Shown here in pieces: positions 23,336 through 33,400 of a stretch of DNA of 50,294 nt. Origin of the DNA: an uncultured Bacilli bacterium (GTDB lineage Bacteria > Bacillota_I > Bacilli_A > RF39 > UBA660); the NCBI GenBank assembly GCA_910583685.1, contig CAJTXY010000006.1, forward strand, positions 1 through 50,294, written 5' to 3'. Position 1 is the first letter of the stretch. Every line of letters begins with the position of its first letter. Made by a program: the position numbers and the translations under genes. The notes under the pieces were generated by a model. That model ran no database searches and was not told where the DNA came from. It worked only from the letters and a program-made list of their open reading frames with translations.

Positions 23336-24256
23336 TTAATTAGAAAAAACTAAAGACTTATTTTTTCCTTCATAATTCTCTGTATAAGAAATGGCATCCA
23401 CCCTAGAAATCTCTTTATAAGAATAATTGGCACCATCACGTGCTAAAGCATAATACACCATATCATTTTCTAATCCTACAAGATACAAATTTACAAATTC
23501 CCAATGATTATTTGAAATATGATATAAAGGAATCACGGACGGTTCAATACCATAATTACACCCTAAGAATTTTTCATAAAAATAAGAAATACAGCTTGTA
23601 AAATCAGAAAACTCCTCAAAATTTTGATAACTAGCAACCCATTTTTCTATTTCCTTAAGCTGACAAATTAAAAAGTCATCTGGAATTTTATTCCCCACTT
23701 GAAATTGAGAGGAATTTTTAAACATTTGGTACAAATAAGAAGCACGCTCTTTTATAAAATAATTTGCATACTCATCCCCTAGCAAATAACCAAGTTTTTT
23801 ATCTTTTTTACGTAAATCATTAGAAAAAGCATGAATAGTACCACAAACAGGAGAATACCCGCAGGTATTAAATCCCATCTTAATACGAGTTAAATCATAA
23901 GCATCAGTACCATCCGCTCTAACCTCTAATCCATTCGAGTCTTCAAAAACAACACATTCGTGGCCAATCCCTACAATGTCACTATCTGTATTTAATAATT
24001 CCTTCAACAAGACAGAATAGACTTCACGTGCATAACTGGTGCAAACAACCCATTTACTATTCAAATTTTCTAAATCTATTTCCTGATTTCTAATATCTTC
24101 CTGCATTTTGGCACCATTTGTAAAATGAGCACATAAAAAGTACCTCGGATCATAAGAAAATATTTCACCACATCTAAGATATAAGTATCTTCGCTTCTCA
24201 TCATCTGTCCAATTTTTACCCTTTAATTCTTCATCTAATAATGCAAGTACGTTCAT
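23336..24256 (-). CDS. Paralogue A of a 306-aa putative Cys-His-Asp (transglutaminase-like) protein
   Basis: A soluble protein with no signal peptide. It shares length and the start MNVLALLD-x-ELKGKNWT with the protein at 24925-25845. Identity is concentrated in residues 1-40 (EKRRYLYLRCGEIFSYDPRY) and 70-130. Conserved polar residues Cys72 (VCTSYA), His99 (GHECVV) and Asp115/Asp121 (RADGTDAYDL) are in the order and approximate spacing of a papain or transglutaminase-type triad. The family is not one I can name, and enzymatic activity is inferred from this pattern only. It is separated from the Nudix gene by a terminator and has its own upstream region. Confidence 0.7.
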   Translation of the reverse strand: MNVLALLDEELKGKNWTDDEKRRYLYLRCGEIFSYDPRYFLCAHFTNGAKMQEDIRNQEIDLENLNSKWVVCTSYAREVYSVLLKELLNTDSDIVGIGHECVVFEDSNGLEVRADGTDAYDLTRIKMGFNTCGYSPVCGTIHAFSNDLRKKDKKLGYLLGDEYANYFIKERASYLYQMFKNSSQFQVGNKIPDDFLICQLKEIEKWVASYQNFEEFSDFTSCISYFYEKFLGCNYGIEPSVIPLYHISNNHWEFVNLYLVGLENDMVYYALARDGANYSYKEISRVDAISYTENYEGKNKSLVFSN

Positions 24257-24308
24257 ATTATTCCCTCTTTAACTACTGCATACTATACCAAATAAGAAAG
24301 TAAAAGTC

Positions 24309-24335
24309 AAAAAAAAGCGGCCATCACTAGACCAC
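24309..24335 (-). terminator. Terminator after the Nudix gene
   Basis: The minus strand reads GTGGTC-tagtgat-GGCCGC followed by eight T. Confidence 0.8.
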
Positions 24336-24340
24336 AAATT

Positions 24341-24877
24341 CTATGAATTGAATTCAAGATATTTCTCTAAAAACGCCCAACATCCTTGTTTTTCTGTAAG
24401 ACCATCATAATGATTATGAATACGTTTAATGACATCATCCTTAGAAAACCATCGAATATCTTGAACCTCTTCCTCCTGAATCTCTAAATTATCTATCAAA
24501 ATATCTTTTTTCAAGATATAAAATTCATTAAAATGACAATCAACAATTTCATCCTTTACTATTTTGGAAGTAGTAGACCCAATGAATAATAATTCTTCAG
24601 GCTTAATATCAAGATGGATTTCCTCTTTTGCTTCTCGTATTACTGCCTGATAACCAAACTCTCCTGCCAAAACGTGACCTCCTGCTGTAATATCCCATAG
24701 ATTAGGCCACTGTTTTTTACTTTTACTCCTTTTCTGTAACAAAATCTGATTATTAGAATTAATAACAAAAACAACAACAGCCCGATGAACAATTCCTTTT
24801 AAATGGCACTCTTTTCTACTTACAATTGTATTCGTAAACTCTCCTCGCTCATTTAAAGCATCAAACATTTCTTCCAT
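24341..24877 (-). CDS. Nudix hydrolase (isopentenyl-diphosphate isomerase-like subgroup)
   Basis: A 178-aa product from the ATG at 24877, which follows ATAGGAGG; a start 51 bases earlier would overlap the upstream gene and contain that site. The N-terminus (MFDALNERGEFT) and RAVVVFVINSNNQILLQKRS are typical of the YfcD/IDI-like Nudix group. The Nudix box is present (GGHVLAGEFGYQAVIREAKE then EI). Substrate is unknown; a nucleoside or prenyl diphosphate is usual. It lies between two paralogues, 47 bases after paralogue B, and probably forms an operon with it. Confidence 0.88.
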   Translation of the reverse strand: MEEMFDALNERGEFTNTIVSRKECHLKGIVHRAVVVFVINSNNQILLQKRSKSKKQWPNLWDITAGGHVLAGEFGYQAVIREAKEEIHLDIKPEELLFIGSTTSKIVKDEIVDCHFNEFYILKKDILIDNLEIQEEEVQDIRWFSKDDVIKRIHNHYDGLTEKQGCWAFLEKYLEFNS

Positions 24878-24924
24878 AAAAAATCCTCCTATTAAAGAAA
24901 TAATAGCACAAGCAAAAGGCATTT

Positions 24925-25845
24925 TCAATAAAACACCCGCTCTTTACGACTCGCTTCTCCCTTCATTGTCTTTATATAACAAAAAGCATCTGTTTTTTCT
25001 ACTTCAGAAAAAGTATAACCAACCCTCCCTGGTTTTTTATCTAACATAAAGTAACGCCTATCATTTTTAAGCTCTGCTAAATAAATAGTCATAAACTCCC
25101 ACGGCTTATAATCATAATCTTGAAAAAGAGGTACTTCCCATATTTTCTCTAACTCCTTATTTTCTAATAACTTAAGTTGTAAATAATGAATACAATAAGA
25201 GGCATCCGAATAATGTTGAAAACAATAGTTTGCTTGAAATAACTGCTTGATAAAATCCATCCTATATAAAAATTTTTCATCAACTGTCCCAGGAAACAAA
25301 TCTATTATTCTCTTTAAGTGTTGCTGTTGTTGCATCAAATAGGCATTGAAATACTCGTGTTCAATATAACCAATCTTTCTATCAGCTTCTTTTATTTCTC
25401 GGTAAAAATATGCATTTTTATTTCTCTCTTCCATAACAGGTTTATAACGGTTAGTTGTAAGCTGCATTTTTACTCTAGCAAGATCAGATGAGATAGCAGC
25501 ATCTGCCTCAATTTTTCGAATGCCATCATCAACAACACACCAACCATGACTTTGAATACCACTTCTAATACACGGAACTTGCAATAATTCTTCTACTAAA
25601 GTAGAGAAAACATACCAAGCGTGAGGAGTACATACGATAGAATTATCTTCCACTTCTTCTAGATTGAAAGTACGCTCCCGAAGTTTTCGTTTCCAATCAT
25701 CTCCATCCGATAACAAATAATAAAAATCATACTTTTCATCATACGAAAAAATCTGACAACTTCTAAGATATAAATAACGAATTTTTTCTGAAAGTGTCCA
25801 ATTTTTACCCTTTAACTCTCCATCTAATAAAGCAAGTACATTCAT
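24925..25845 (-). CDS. Paralogue B of a 306-aa putative Cys-His-Asp (transglutaminase-like) protein
   Basis: Same length and plan as paralogue A: MNVLALLDGELKGKNWT, EKIRYLYLRSCQIFSYD, then Cys72 (VCTPHAW), His100 (SHGWCVV), Asp115 (IEADAA) and Asp121 (SDLARVKM). The C-terminal halves (residues 190-306) have drifted further but keep PLF/PLY, W-x-F and Y-I/Y-T-x-x-x-x-G positions. No signal peptide. Two divergent copies around a Nudix gene suggest duplication followed by specialisation. Function unknown; the enzyme fold is inferred. Confidence 0.7.
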   Translation of the reverse strand: MNVLALLDGELKGKNWTLSEKIRYLYLRSCQIFSYDEKYDFYYLLSDGDDWKRKLRERTFNLEEVEDNSIVCTPHAWYVFSTLVEELLQVPCIRSGIQSHGWCVVDDGIRKIEADAAISSDLARVKMQLTTNRYKPVMEERNKNAYFYREIKEADRKIGYIEHEYFNAYLMQQQQHLKRIIDLFPGTVDEKFLYRMDFIKQLFQANYCFQHYSDASYCIHYLQLKLLENKELEKIWEVPLFQDYDYKPWEFMTIYLAELKNDRRYFMLDKKPGRVGYTFSEVEKTDAFCYIKTMKGEASRKERVFY

Positions 25846-25901
25846 AGATTTCTCCCCAATTTAAGATGAAAGTTATTATAACAATCACCCAATAAAATGT
25901 C

Positions 25902-25927
25902 AAAAAAAGAGTGAAAATATCACTCTC
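25902..25927 (-). terminator. Terminator of the surface-anchor gene
   Basis: The minus strand reads GAGTGA-tatttt-TCACTC followed by seven T, overlapping the last codons of the 510-aa gene. Confidence 0.85.
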
Positions 25928-27452
25928 TTTCATCCCGTTTTTTTAACTCTTCTTTCATCCTGTTCGCTTCTTCTTGTGTTAAAAGCATCTTCAACTTTTG
26001 GGTATCTCTTTTTTCAATCGCATCGATAATCTCTCGTTTTGTCACGACTTCATCATAAGGATCTGTAGTCTCTTTATTCCTTATTTCATCTTTCAAGCGA
26101 TTAGCCTCCTCTTGTGTTAGAAGCATTTTTAATAGTTTAGGATCTCTTTTTTCAATTGCCTCGATAATTTCATCTTTTGTTACCACATCATCAAACAAAG
26201 GATCATCTTCTACTCTAGCTTCTAATGTAGTAGACTCTACTTCTTTCTCCTCTTTTTTTCTTTTTCCTAAAAGTAAAAGTAATAACCAGAATAGGAAAAA
26301 TAAAATTACTAAAATCAGAAGAAGATATCTAATATCAATTCCAAACAATGTAACCACATTGCTTTTCTTAACATTTAATCGATAATAACTATGATAACCA
26401 TTTTTATCTGTTAATCTAATTAAAACAACGCTGCCACCTTTTCCTAGATTTCTATTCCCAATAATCTCTACCTTAGCATCCTTCTGCTCTGGAATTGCAT
26501 CAATTGTTAACTTTTTAATTCTTTGTGGAACAGTAATACTATACTCATATTTATCAGAATCAAACTTTTCTTTCAAACTTCCCTCTTTTACATTTAAAAG
26601 AATAAGTCGATTACTACTATTACTATTTGATTTTGTTACTTTTAAAGTATAAGTTCTAACTTCTCCATTTTCTGCAGTTACAATTATTTTAACAATGCTA
26701 TTCTCACCTATATTGGAATTTCCTTCTATTTTTACGACTGCTTTACTATCATTAGTAATATACTTTAAGTCAAGCTTGGTAACATCTTTTGGTACTACTA
26801 CATTATAAGACAAAGTATCTTTTGAAAAAGCAGGGCTCATTTTTCCATTATCAACAAACAAGTTTTTCAATGTATTATCAGAGTTTTGTCCATCATCTTG
26901 TTTACTAGTAGTTGGAAGTTTTTTCTTTGGCTTAGTTGTAGTTGTTTTATCAGTAGTAGAAGGAGGAATATTATCTTCTCCAACAATATTGACCTTCTTC
27001 TCCATAATATTAGAACTGTGAATAATTGCTTTGGTATCACCAATGACTACATCTTTAATATTTAGTGTAGTAGTCCCTATCTGTTTTGCTTTAAATGTAA
27101 TATTAAATAAGTCGTCTTTTGTTGGTACATACTCTCCACCCATACCTAAGGCTACGAAACGTTTTGTCTTCGTTCCGTAGCTGACGCTTAGCTTGGATGA
27201 TGCTTGTTTAAATGATACATATTCTAAATATGACTCATCAAATAGCAAATCTCCTTGTGCAGTTGCAAGACCATTTGTTAAACCACTAATATCATATGCT
27301 GATACAGTTAGCGTAATATTATCTCCTACTTTTACCGTATCAGGTCCATTAAAACTTAGTGTAACACTTCCTGCCTGTACATTTAAAATATTAGCACCTA
27401 TGATAATGGTTGCTAGAAAAATGGTTGTTAATACTTTTCTATACTTCTTCAT
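25920..27452 (-). CDS. Membrane-anchored cohesin-like protein with duplicated cytoplasmic tail
   Basis: A 510-aa type I membrane protein. Signal peptide residues 1-28; a cohesin-like beta sandwich at about 29-155 (VKVGDNITLTVSAYDI, GDLLFDESYLEYVSF, FNITFKAKQIGTTTLNI); a Thr/Lys-rich linker (TTDKTTTTKPKKK); two cadherin-like repeats (LKNLFVDNGKMSPAFSKDTL, LILLNVKEGSLKEKF) at about 196-365; one transmembrane helix at about 374-395; then GKRKK and a 110-aa acidic tail holding two 46-residue repeats. It follows the 2171-aa gene by 14 bases with a GGGGAGG site, so they are co-transcribed. Its cohesin is the natural receptor for the dockerin of a partner fibre; binding is inferred. Confidence 0.88.
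   Translation of the reverse strand: MKKYRKVLTTIFLATIIIGANILNVQAGSVTLSFNGPDTVKVGDNITLTVSAYDISGLTNGLATAQGDLLFDESYLEYVSFKQASSKLSVSYGTKTKRFVALGMGGEYVPTKDDLFNITFKAKQIGTTTLNIKDVVIGDTKAIIHSSNIMEKKVNIVGEDNIPPSTTDKTTTTKPKKKLPTTSKQDDGQNSDNTLKNLFVDNGKMSPAFSKDTLSYNVVVPKDVTKLDLKYITNDSKAVVKIEGNSNIGENSIVKIIVTAENGEVRTYTLKVTKSNSNSSNRLILLNVKEGSLKEKFDSDKYEYSITVPQRIKKLTIDAIPEQKDAKVEIIGNRNLGKGGSVVLIRLTDKNGYHSYYRLNVKKSNVVTLFGIDIRYLLLILVILFFLFWLLLLLLGKRKKEEKEVESTTLEARVEDDPLFDDVVTKDEIIEAIEKRDPKLLKMLLTQEEANRLKDEIRNKETTDPYDEVVTKREIIDAIEKRDTQKLKMLLTQEEANRMKEELKKRDERE
25947..26192 (-). repeat. Tandem repeat encoding the duplicated cytoplasmic tail
   Basis: Two copies (26085-26192 and 25947-26054), period 138 bases, each encode VVTK-x-EII-x-AIEKRD followed by LKMLLTQEEANR. 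Protein identity between copies is high, indicating recent duplication or purifying selection on both. Confidence 0.85.
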
Positions 27453-27466
27453 AAAATTGTCCTCCC

Positions 27467-30400
27467 CTAGTATAATGATTCATTTCCTATAATATGATTT
27501 ACAATTCTTAAAGCATCAATCGCATTGATTGCATCATCATCTGTTGTTTCTGCTGCTACTAGATAGCATCCACTTAACAGTTCTGTTTCAATAATGTGAT
27601 TTACTACTTTTAAGGCATCAATCGCATTAATCTCACCATTACCATCGGTATCCCCTTTTACTACAATTACTTTTTGGTCTACTACGACCCCACGAATGAA
27701 TAGTTTTACAATCATACCAGTTCCGATTTTGTCTCCTGTGTACTCTGTTGTACCATCAGCTAGATAGATTTTTAATTTCTCATTCTCATTATCTAACTGA
27801 TCTTTCATCTCTTCTGCCGTTGTATCTACGGTTACGGTTTTAATCATACCATCACTAATATCATGACCGTATGCAATTGAGGTAATCTTTTCCGTTGACT
27901 GTGTAAGCAGTGTTACTTGATAGATTGTTTCATTACCATCTTGTACTACTTTGATTTTAACTGTATTTTCTATTTCTAAATCTTCCACTTTGATGCTACC
28001 TATTGGTTGATATTCTCCATCATTTAGTGAGATTGTAATATTTGACATAGCATCATTTGCAATTGGTGTAATTGTCACATCTGTTACACCTTCTCCAATA
28101 TAGGCAATGTATGATGTGATACTACTTTCAAATGTTGGATCTAATGTTCCATTTATCACTTCAATATCTTTTAAAGTGGTATCAATCTTTTTTTCTCTAA
28201 CTACTTTAACAGTGTAAGTCTTCGTTGTTCCATCTTCTGCGGTTACAGCAAGTGGGAATGTATTTTCTCCAAATGACAGGTTATGTGTACCATCTCCTGC
28301 TACAGTCTGACCTTTATTTAAGACAGCTCCAATATCAATAGAAGAAGTATCACTATCTACTTCTACTGTGTATGATAAAGTATCAGGATCAAAACTTGGC
28401 GAAAGAGTTCCACTACTTACGGTAATATCTTTCAGTTTGGCATTGCTCGATTTAATTTTATTGATTGTAATATTATAGACACGATCAATTCCGCCAGCTG
28501 AAGTTACAATTACTTGATGATTATATGGAAATGCGGTTACATCAATATCACCAAGACCAGTGGCAGTACTACTTACCACTTCTTTTTCTCCTTCTACTGT
28601 CAGTCTACTATCTTCTTCATCAATCTCAATTGTATAGTTTAATGTATTTTTATTGAAGACTGGTGATAATGGATAAGTCCTGCCACTTTCTGATGTTACT
28701 GTAAGTGAAGTTAAGAAGTTGTTAGCTTGTGGTAATCTAGTTACTTTGATTTGATAAGTCTTTGTGGTTCCATCTTCTGCTGTTACTGGAATATAGACCA
28801 TATTATCAGCACCTACCGCAAAGTCACTATTTCCCTCGATATGGAAGACTGAGTTTGCGTCTTCTGTTACTGCAGTAATTGTTAATTCCTTAATTTCATA
28901 AGGTACTTGCATTGTATAATTTGTATTTTCCTTAGTAAAGGCAGGTGAAAGCATTCCTTCTAAAGTACTAAGTAGTGCTAGATTGTTATTTGCTGACTTC
29001 TTTCTTGTAATTTCTAGTGTATAAATTTTAGAAGTTCCATCTTCTGCAGTTACTGTAACATCAATGGAATTAGTTCCTGTAGATAAATGTGTTACTCCCG
29101 TTCCTGATGCAATCGCTGCACTAGCATCTTCTAAGACAGCTTGAATATCTACTTCGGTTACATCATTTTCTACTGTTAGTTTATAAGTTAGCTTCTCACG
29201 ATTGAATCCTTCTACAGTAGCACCATCCACTTTTAAATCACTTAAGTAATTATTAGTAGAAGGTTCACGATAAACATCGATGGTATAAATTCTAAATGTG
29301 TTATTTTCTGCTGTTACTGTAATTTCTACTTGATTGTGTCCCACATTTAGTGATTGTACACCATTTCCTGTTACGGTTGCATTTGGATCTTCTGCTACAC
29401 CAGTTACCTCCACTTCTTTTATGTTATTAGCCACGGTTGCATTATAATTTAGTGTTTCTCTATCAAAAGCTGGTGTAAATGGTTGATCTAGTAAAAGAGA
29501 GGCTAAATAGTTGTTGCTAGATGCTGCTTTGTTGATGACTACTACATAGGTTCTTGTTGTTTTATCTTCTGCTTCTACTTCTATATTGAAGGTATTAAGA
29601 CCAGTTACAAGTGTTTTCTTACCAACTCCTTTTACCGTAGAGGTTGTCATTTCTGCTACTGCTTTGATATTAACTTCAGAGACACTAGCATCTACATTTA
29701 AGGAATAAGAATGTACACTTGGTGAGAATTCTGGCACGATAGTTTGCCCTTCTACTTCTAAACTTTTTAAATTAGCATTACTATTTTTATCACGAACAAT
29801 ATTGATGATATATTCTCTTGCTGTACCATTTCCACTAATGGATTTTACTACAAAGCGGTTTCCACCTACATCAAGAGTTTTTACACCGTCTCCCTCGATG
29901 GTAGTAGAAGGATCTTCTTCAGTTGCCGTAATTGTTACAGTATCAATATCGTTTGCTACATTGATGTTATATGTCATAGTAGTTTTATTGAAGACTGCAA
30001 TATATTCAGTACCATTATTGTCTGTTACTTGCAGACTTGATAAGTAATTATTACTGGATGGCTGACGTGTAATTACTAAATAGTAGACATTTACAGTTCC
30101 ATCTTCGGCAGTTACTGTGATTTCTGCATTGTTTGGTCCTACTCCTAGATTGGTATTTCCGCTTATTATAACTGAAGCATTCGCATCTTCTGCTGTCGCC
30201 TGAATATCAGCGTTTTCAATTTCATATGGCACAGTTAGCGTATAATTATTTTGTGTTTTATTAAACGTTGGTTGAATTAGGCCGTTTGTCGAATTTAAAC
30301 TTTGTAAGTAGGCATTAGAAGAAGCTTGACGTGTTACTTTCAAAGTATAATTTTTCTTTGTACTTCCATCTTCTGCAGTTACTGTAATCTTAATATTATT

Positions 30401-33400
30401 ATCACCTGTTTTTAAATCCACATAACCAGCACCTTGTAGTGTAGCGTTTACGTCTTCTGTTTCTGCTGAGACTAGGATTCTAGCAGCTGAATTTGGTACT
30501 GTCAAAGAATAGTTCTCATCGTTTTTATTGAAGGTTTGATCTAAGGTGTAACCACCTGATACTGATAGATTTTTCAAAAAGGCATTATTATTTTTAGCAC
30601 GATGTATCGTAATCGTATAAGTGGATGTTGTATTATCTTCTGCGGTTACTACTACTCGTACAATATTATCTCCTGTTTTTAGACTGACTGGTCCAACTCC
30701 TGTTACACTTTTGGCATTTGGACAAGATGCTGTAGCATTAATTGTTACAGATGATACATTGTTAGCCACACTTGCTGTATAGTTATAAACATTCTTTTGG
30801 AATACTTCGTTTAGAGCAGTCTCCTTAATAGAAAGAGAGGCTAGTGTACTATCATTAGATGCTTGTTTCGTTACCACAACTACATAAGTCTTTGCTTGAT
30901 TATCCTCAGAAGTTGCTACTATATTAAAAGTATTCACTCCCGTTTGTAGGGTTTTGTTTCCCCCACCTGTTACAGTTGTAGTAGGTACTTCTGGTGTCGC
31001 GTGGATCGTAATAGAATCAACAGAAGAATCTACATTTACAGTATAGCTGGTATGCCCTGCACTAAAACTAGGTGTTAAAGTGTGTCCAGCAACTTCCAAT
31101 GTTTTTAAATTATTATTGGTATTTTTACTTCTTGTAATATTTAAAGTGTATTTTTTCTTAGCTCCACTTGCTGCTGTTACTTCTACTTCAAAAGTATTAA
31201 GACCTGCAGAAAGGGTTTTATTCCCCACTCCCGTTACTGTTTGTGTTAGTGTATCGGCTAAAGTTGCATTGATATCAACATTATCCACCTCATTTGGCAC
31301 TGTGATGTTATAAGTATCTTTAGAGGAAGCAAAACCAGTTAAATAATTGGTAGCACCATTTGTTACTGTCAAATTATTAAGGGCAGTATTGGTAGATGGT
31401 TTTCTGTTAATATTTAATGTATAGGTATCAATCGTTCCATTTTCAGCAGTTACCGTAATGGTATAAGTATTCAAGCCAACTGCAAGACTACTCGGACCCG
31501 AAACACTAGCAGTTGCTCCACTGTACTCTGGTATTGCTGTAATTGTTGCCGTTGAAATGTCATAATCTACATCAATAGAATATGTTTTGGTCGTCTTGTT
31601 AAAGGTAAATGGCTTCTCAGCAAGTGTTAGTGTTTTTAGATAAGTATTATCTGATTTTGCACGATTTACTTTTACTTTATAAATTGTTTTCGTCACAGTA
31701 TCATGTGCTGTTACTGTAATAGAAATTTCATTATCCCCCGTATTTAGATTGATCGTTCCTGTTCCTTCTACTGTTGCATCACTATCTTTTGGTGTAGCAG
31801 TAATCGTGATTGTATTTTTATCGAAAGGAACATCTGCTAGGGTATAGACTAATGTATTCTCATTAAACTCTGGCACTGTGGTACCATCTGCTTTTAAATC
31901 AGAAAGAGTGGCAATATCTTTCTTACTTCTAGTTACCGTAATGGTATAATCTTTCTCAGCACCATTTTCTGCTCTTACTCTAATTTGAATGGTATTCGTA
32001 CCATAATTTAGATTCTTTGTACCAACTCCTGTAACCGTCGCGTTTGGATCGTTTGCTACTGCTGCCACTTCAATTGATGAAGTGGTTCCTGGAACGGTTG
32101 CTGTATAAAGTGTTTTGGTTGGTGAGAAAGTTTCATTTAGTGGATAGGCATTAATTTCTAAAGATTTTAAGTTATTATCACTTGATTTATTACGTGAAAA
32201 TTTAATGTTATATGTATTTAGGCTTCCATCTTCTGCCTGTACAACGATAGAGGCTCCTGTATCAGAAGAACTATAAGTTTTAACACCACTGACAATTGTT
32301 GCATTGCTATCTTCTGTGGTTGCTGCAACATTAATAGAAGTCACTGTCGAATCATAGGTATATGTGTATTCTCCATTAAAGGTAGAAACAAAACTTGGAG
32401 AAAGTGTACCTTGAGGACTAGATGTCACATTTAGTGTGGCTAATTTATTATTGCCAGATAAACGTCTAACATGAATCGTGTAGTTTTTGGTTGTGTTATC
32501 TTCTGCTGTTACTGTGACAGTGAAGGTGTTATCCCCTACTACTAAAGCTTTAGAACCAATATCTCCTGTAATTTTTGCTTTTGAATCACTTGCTGTTGCT
32601 GAAATACTAATAGATGTTTTACTACTTGTTTGATTTGGCAATGTATAACTTAAAGTATTAGGACTAAAACCTGATACAGTTACACCATCCACTTTTAAAT
32701 CACTTAAGTTATTATCGGTTGAAGGAGCATTCCTAGTAACATTTAATGTATAATCCTGTGTGGTACAACTGTTATCTGGAACACTACTATAACTACTAGC
32801 ACAGTCTTCTGCTTTTACTGTGATTTTTTTGGTATTTATGGTAGTTCCGTGATTTGTTAAATTCCAAACTCCAAGTGGTGTGTCAATTACTGCATTACTA
32901 TCACTTGTAGTAGCACTAATTGTCGTAGAAGAAGTCGTATATGGTACGGTTGCCGTATATAAGTAAACACCACTGGTTAGAGGATTATCTAAATTGGCAT
33001 TCGTAAGAGACAAAGTCTTTAAGGAAGCATTGTTAGAAAGTCTCTTTACACGAATTAGATAAGTTTCCTGTTTTCCATTTTGTGCTTGGACGATAATATT
33101 GAAACTATTATCACCTACGGTTAATGGTTTATTTCCTAGTCCACCACTTAATACTTTGGCTTCACTATCTGTTGGGGTTGCAGCAAGAGTAATACTAGAT
33201 ACTTTATTGGGTACTACAACATCGAAAATTCTAGTCGAAGTTCCTGCAGTAAAACCTGGTGTTAATGGATATAAAACGCTATTGTTTCCTGTTAAAGTTA
33301 GTGTTTTTAGTGTTACATCTGTACTCATTGCACCAAAAACCATTAAAGAAAGATCGTGCACTGTTTTTGGTTGATTTCCAAATACATAAGTAAAGTCTGG

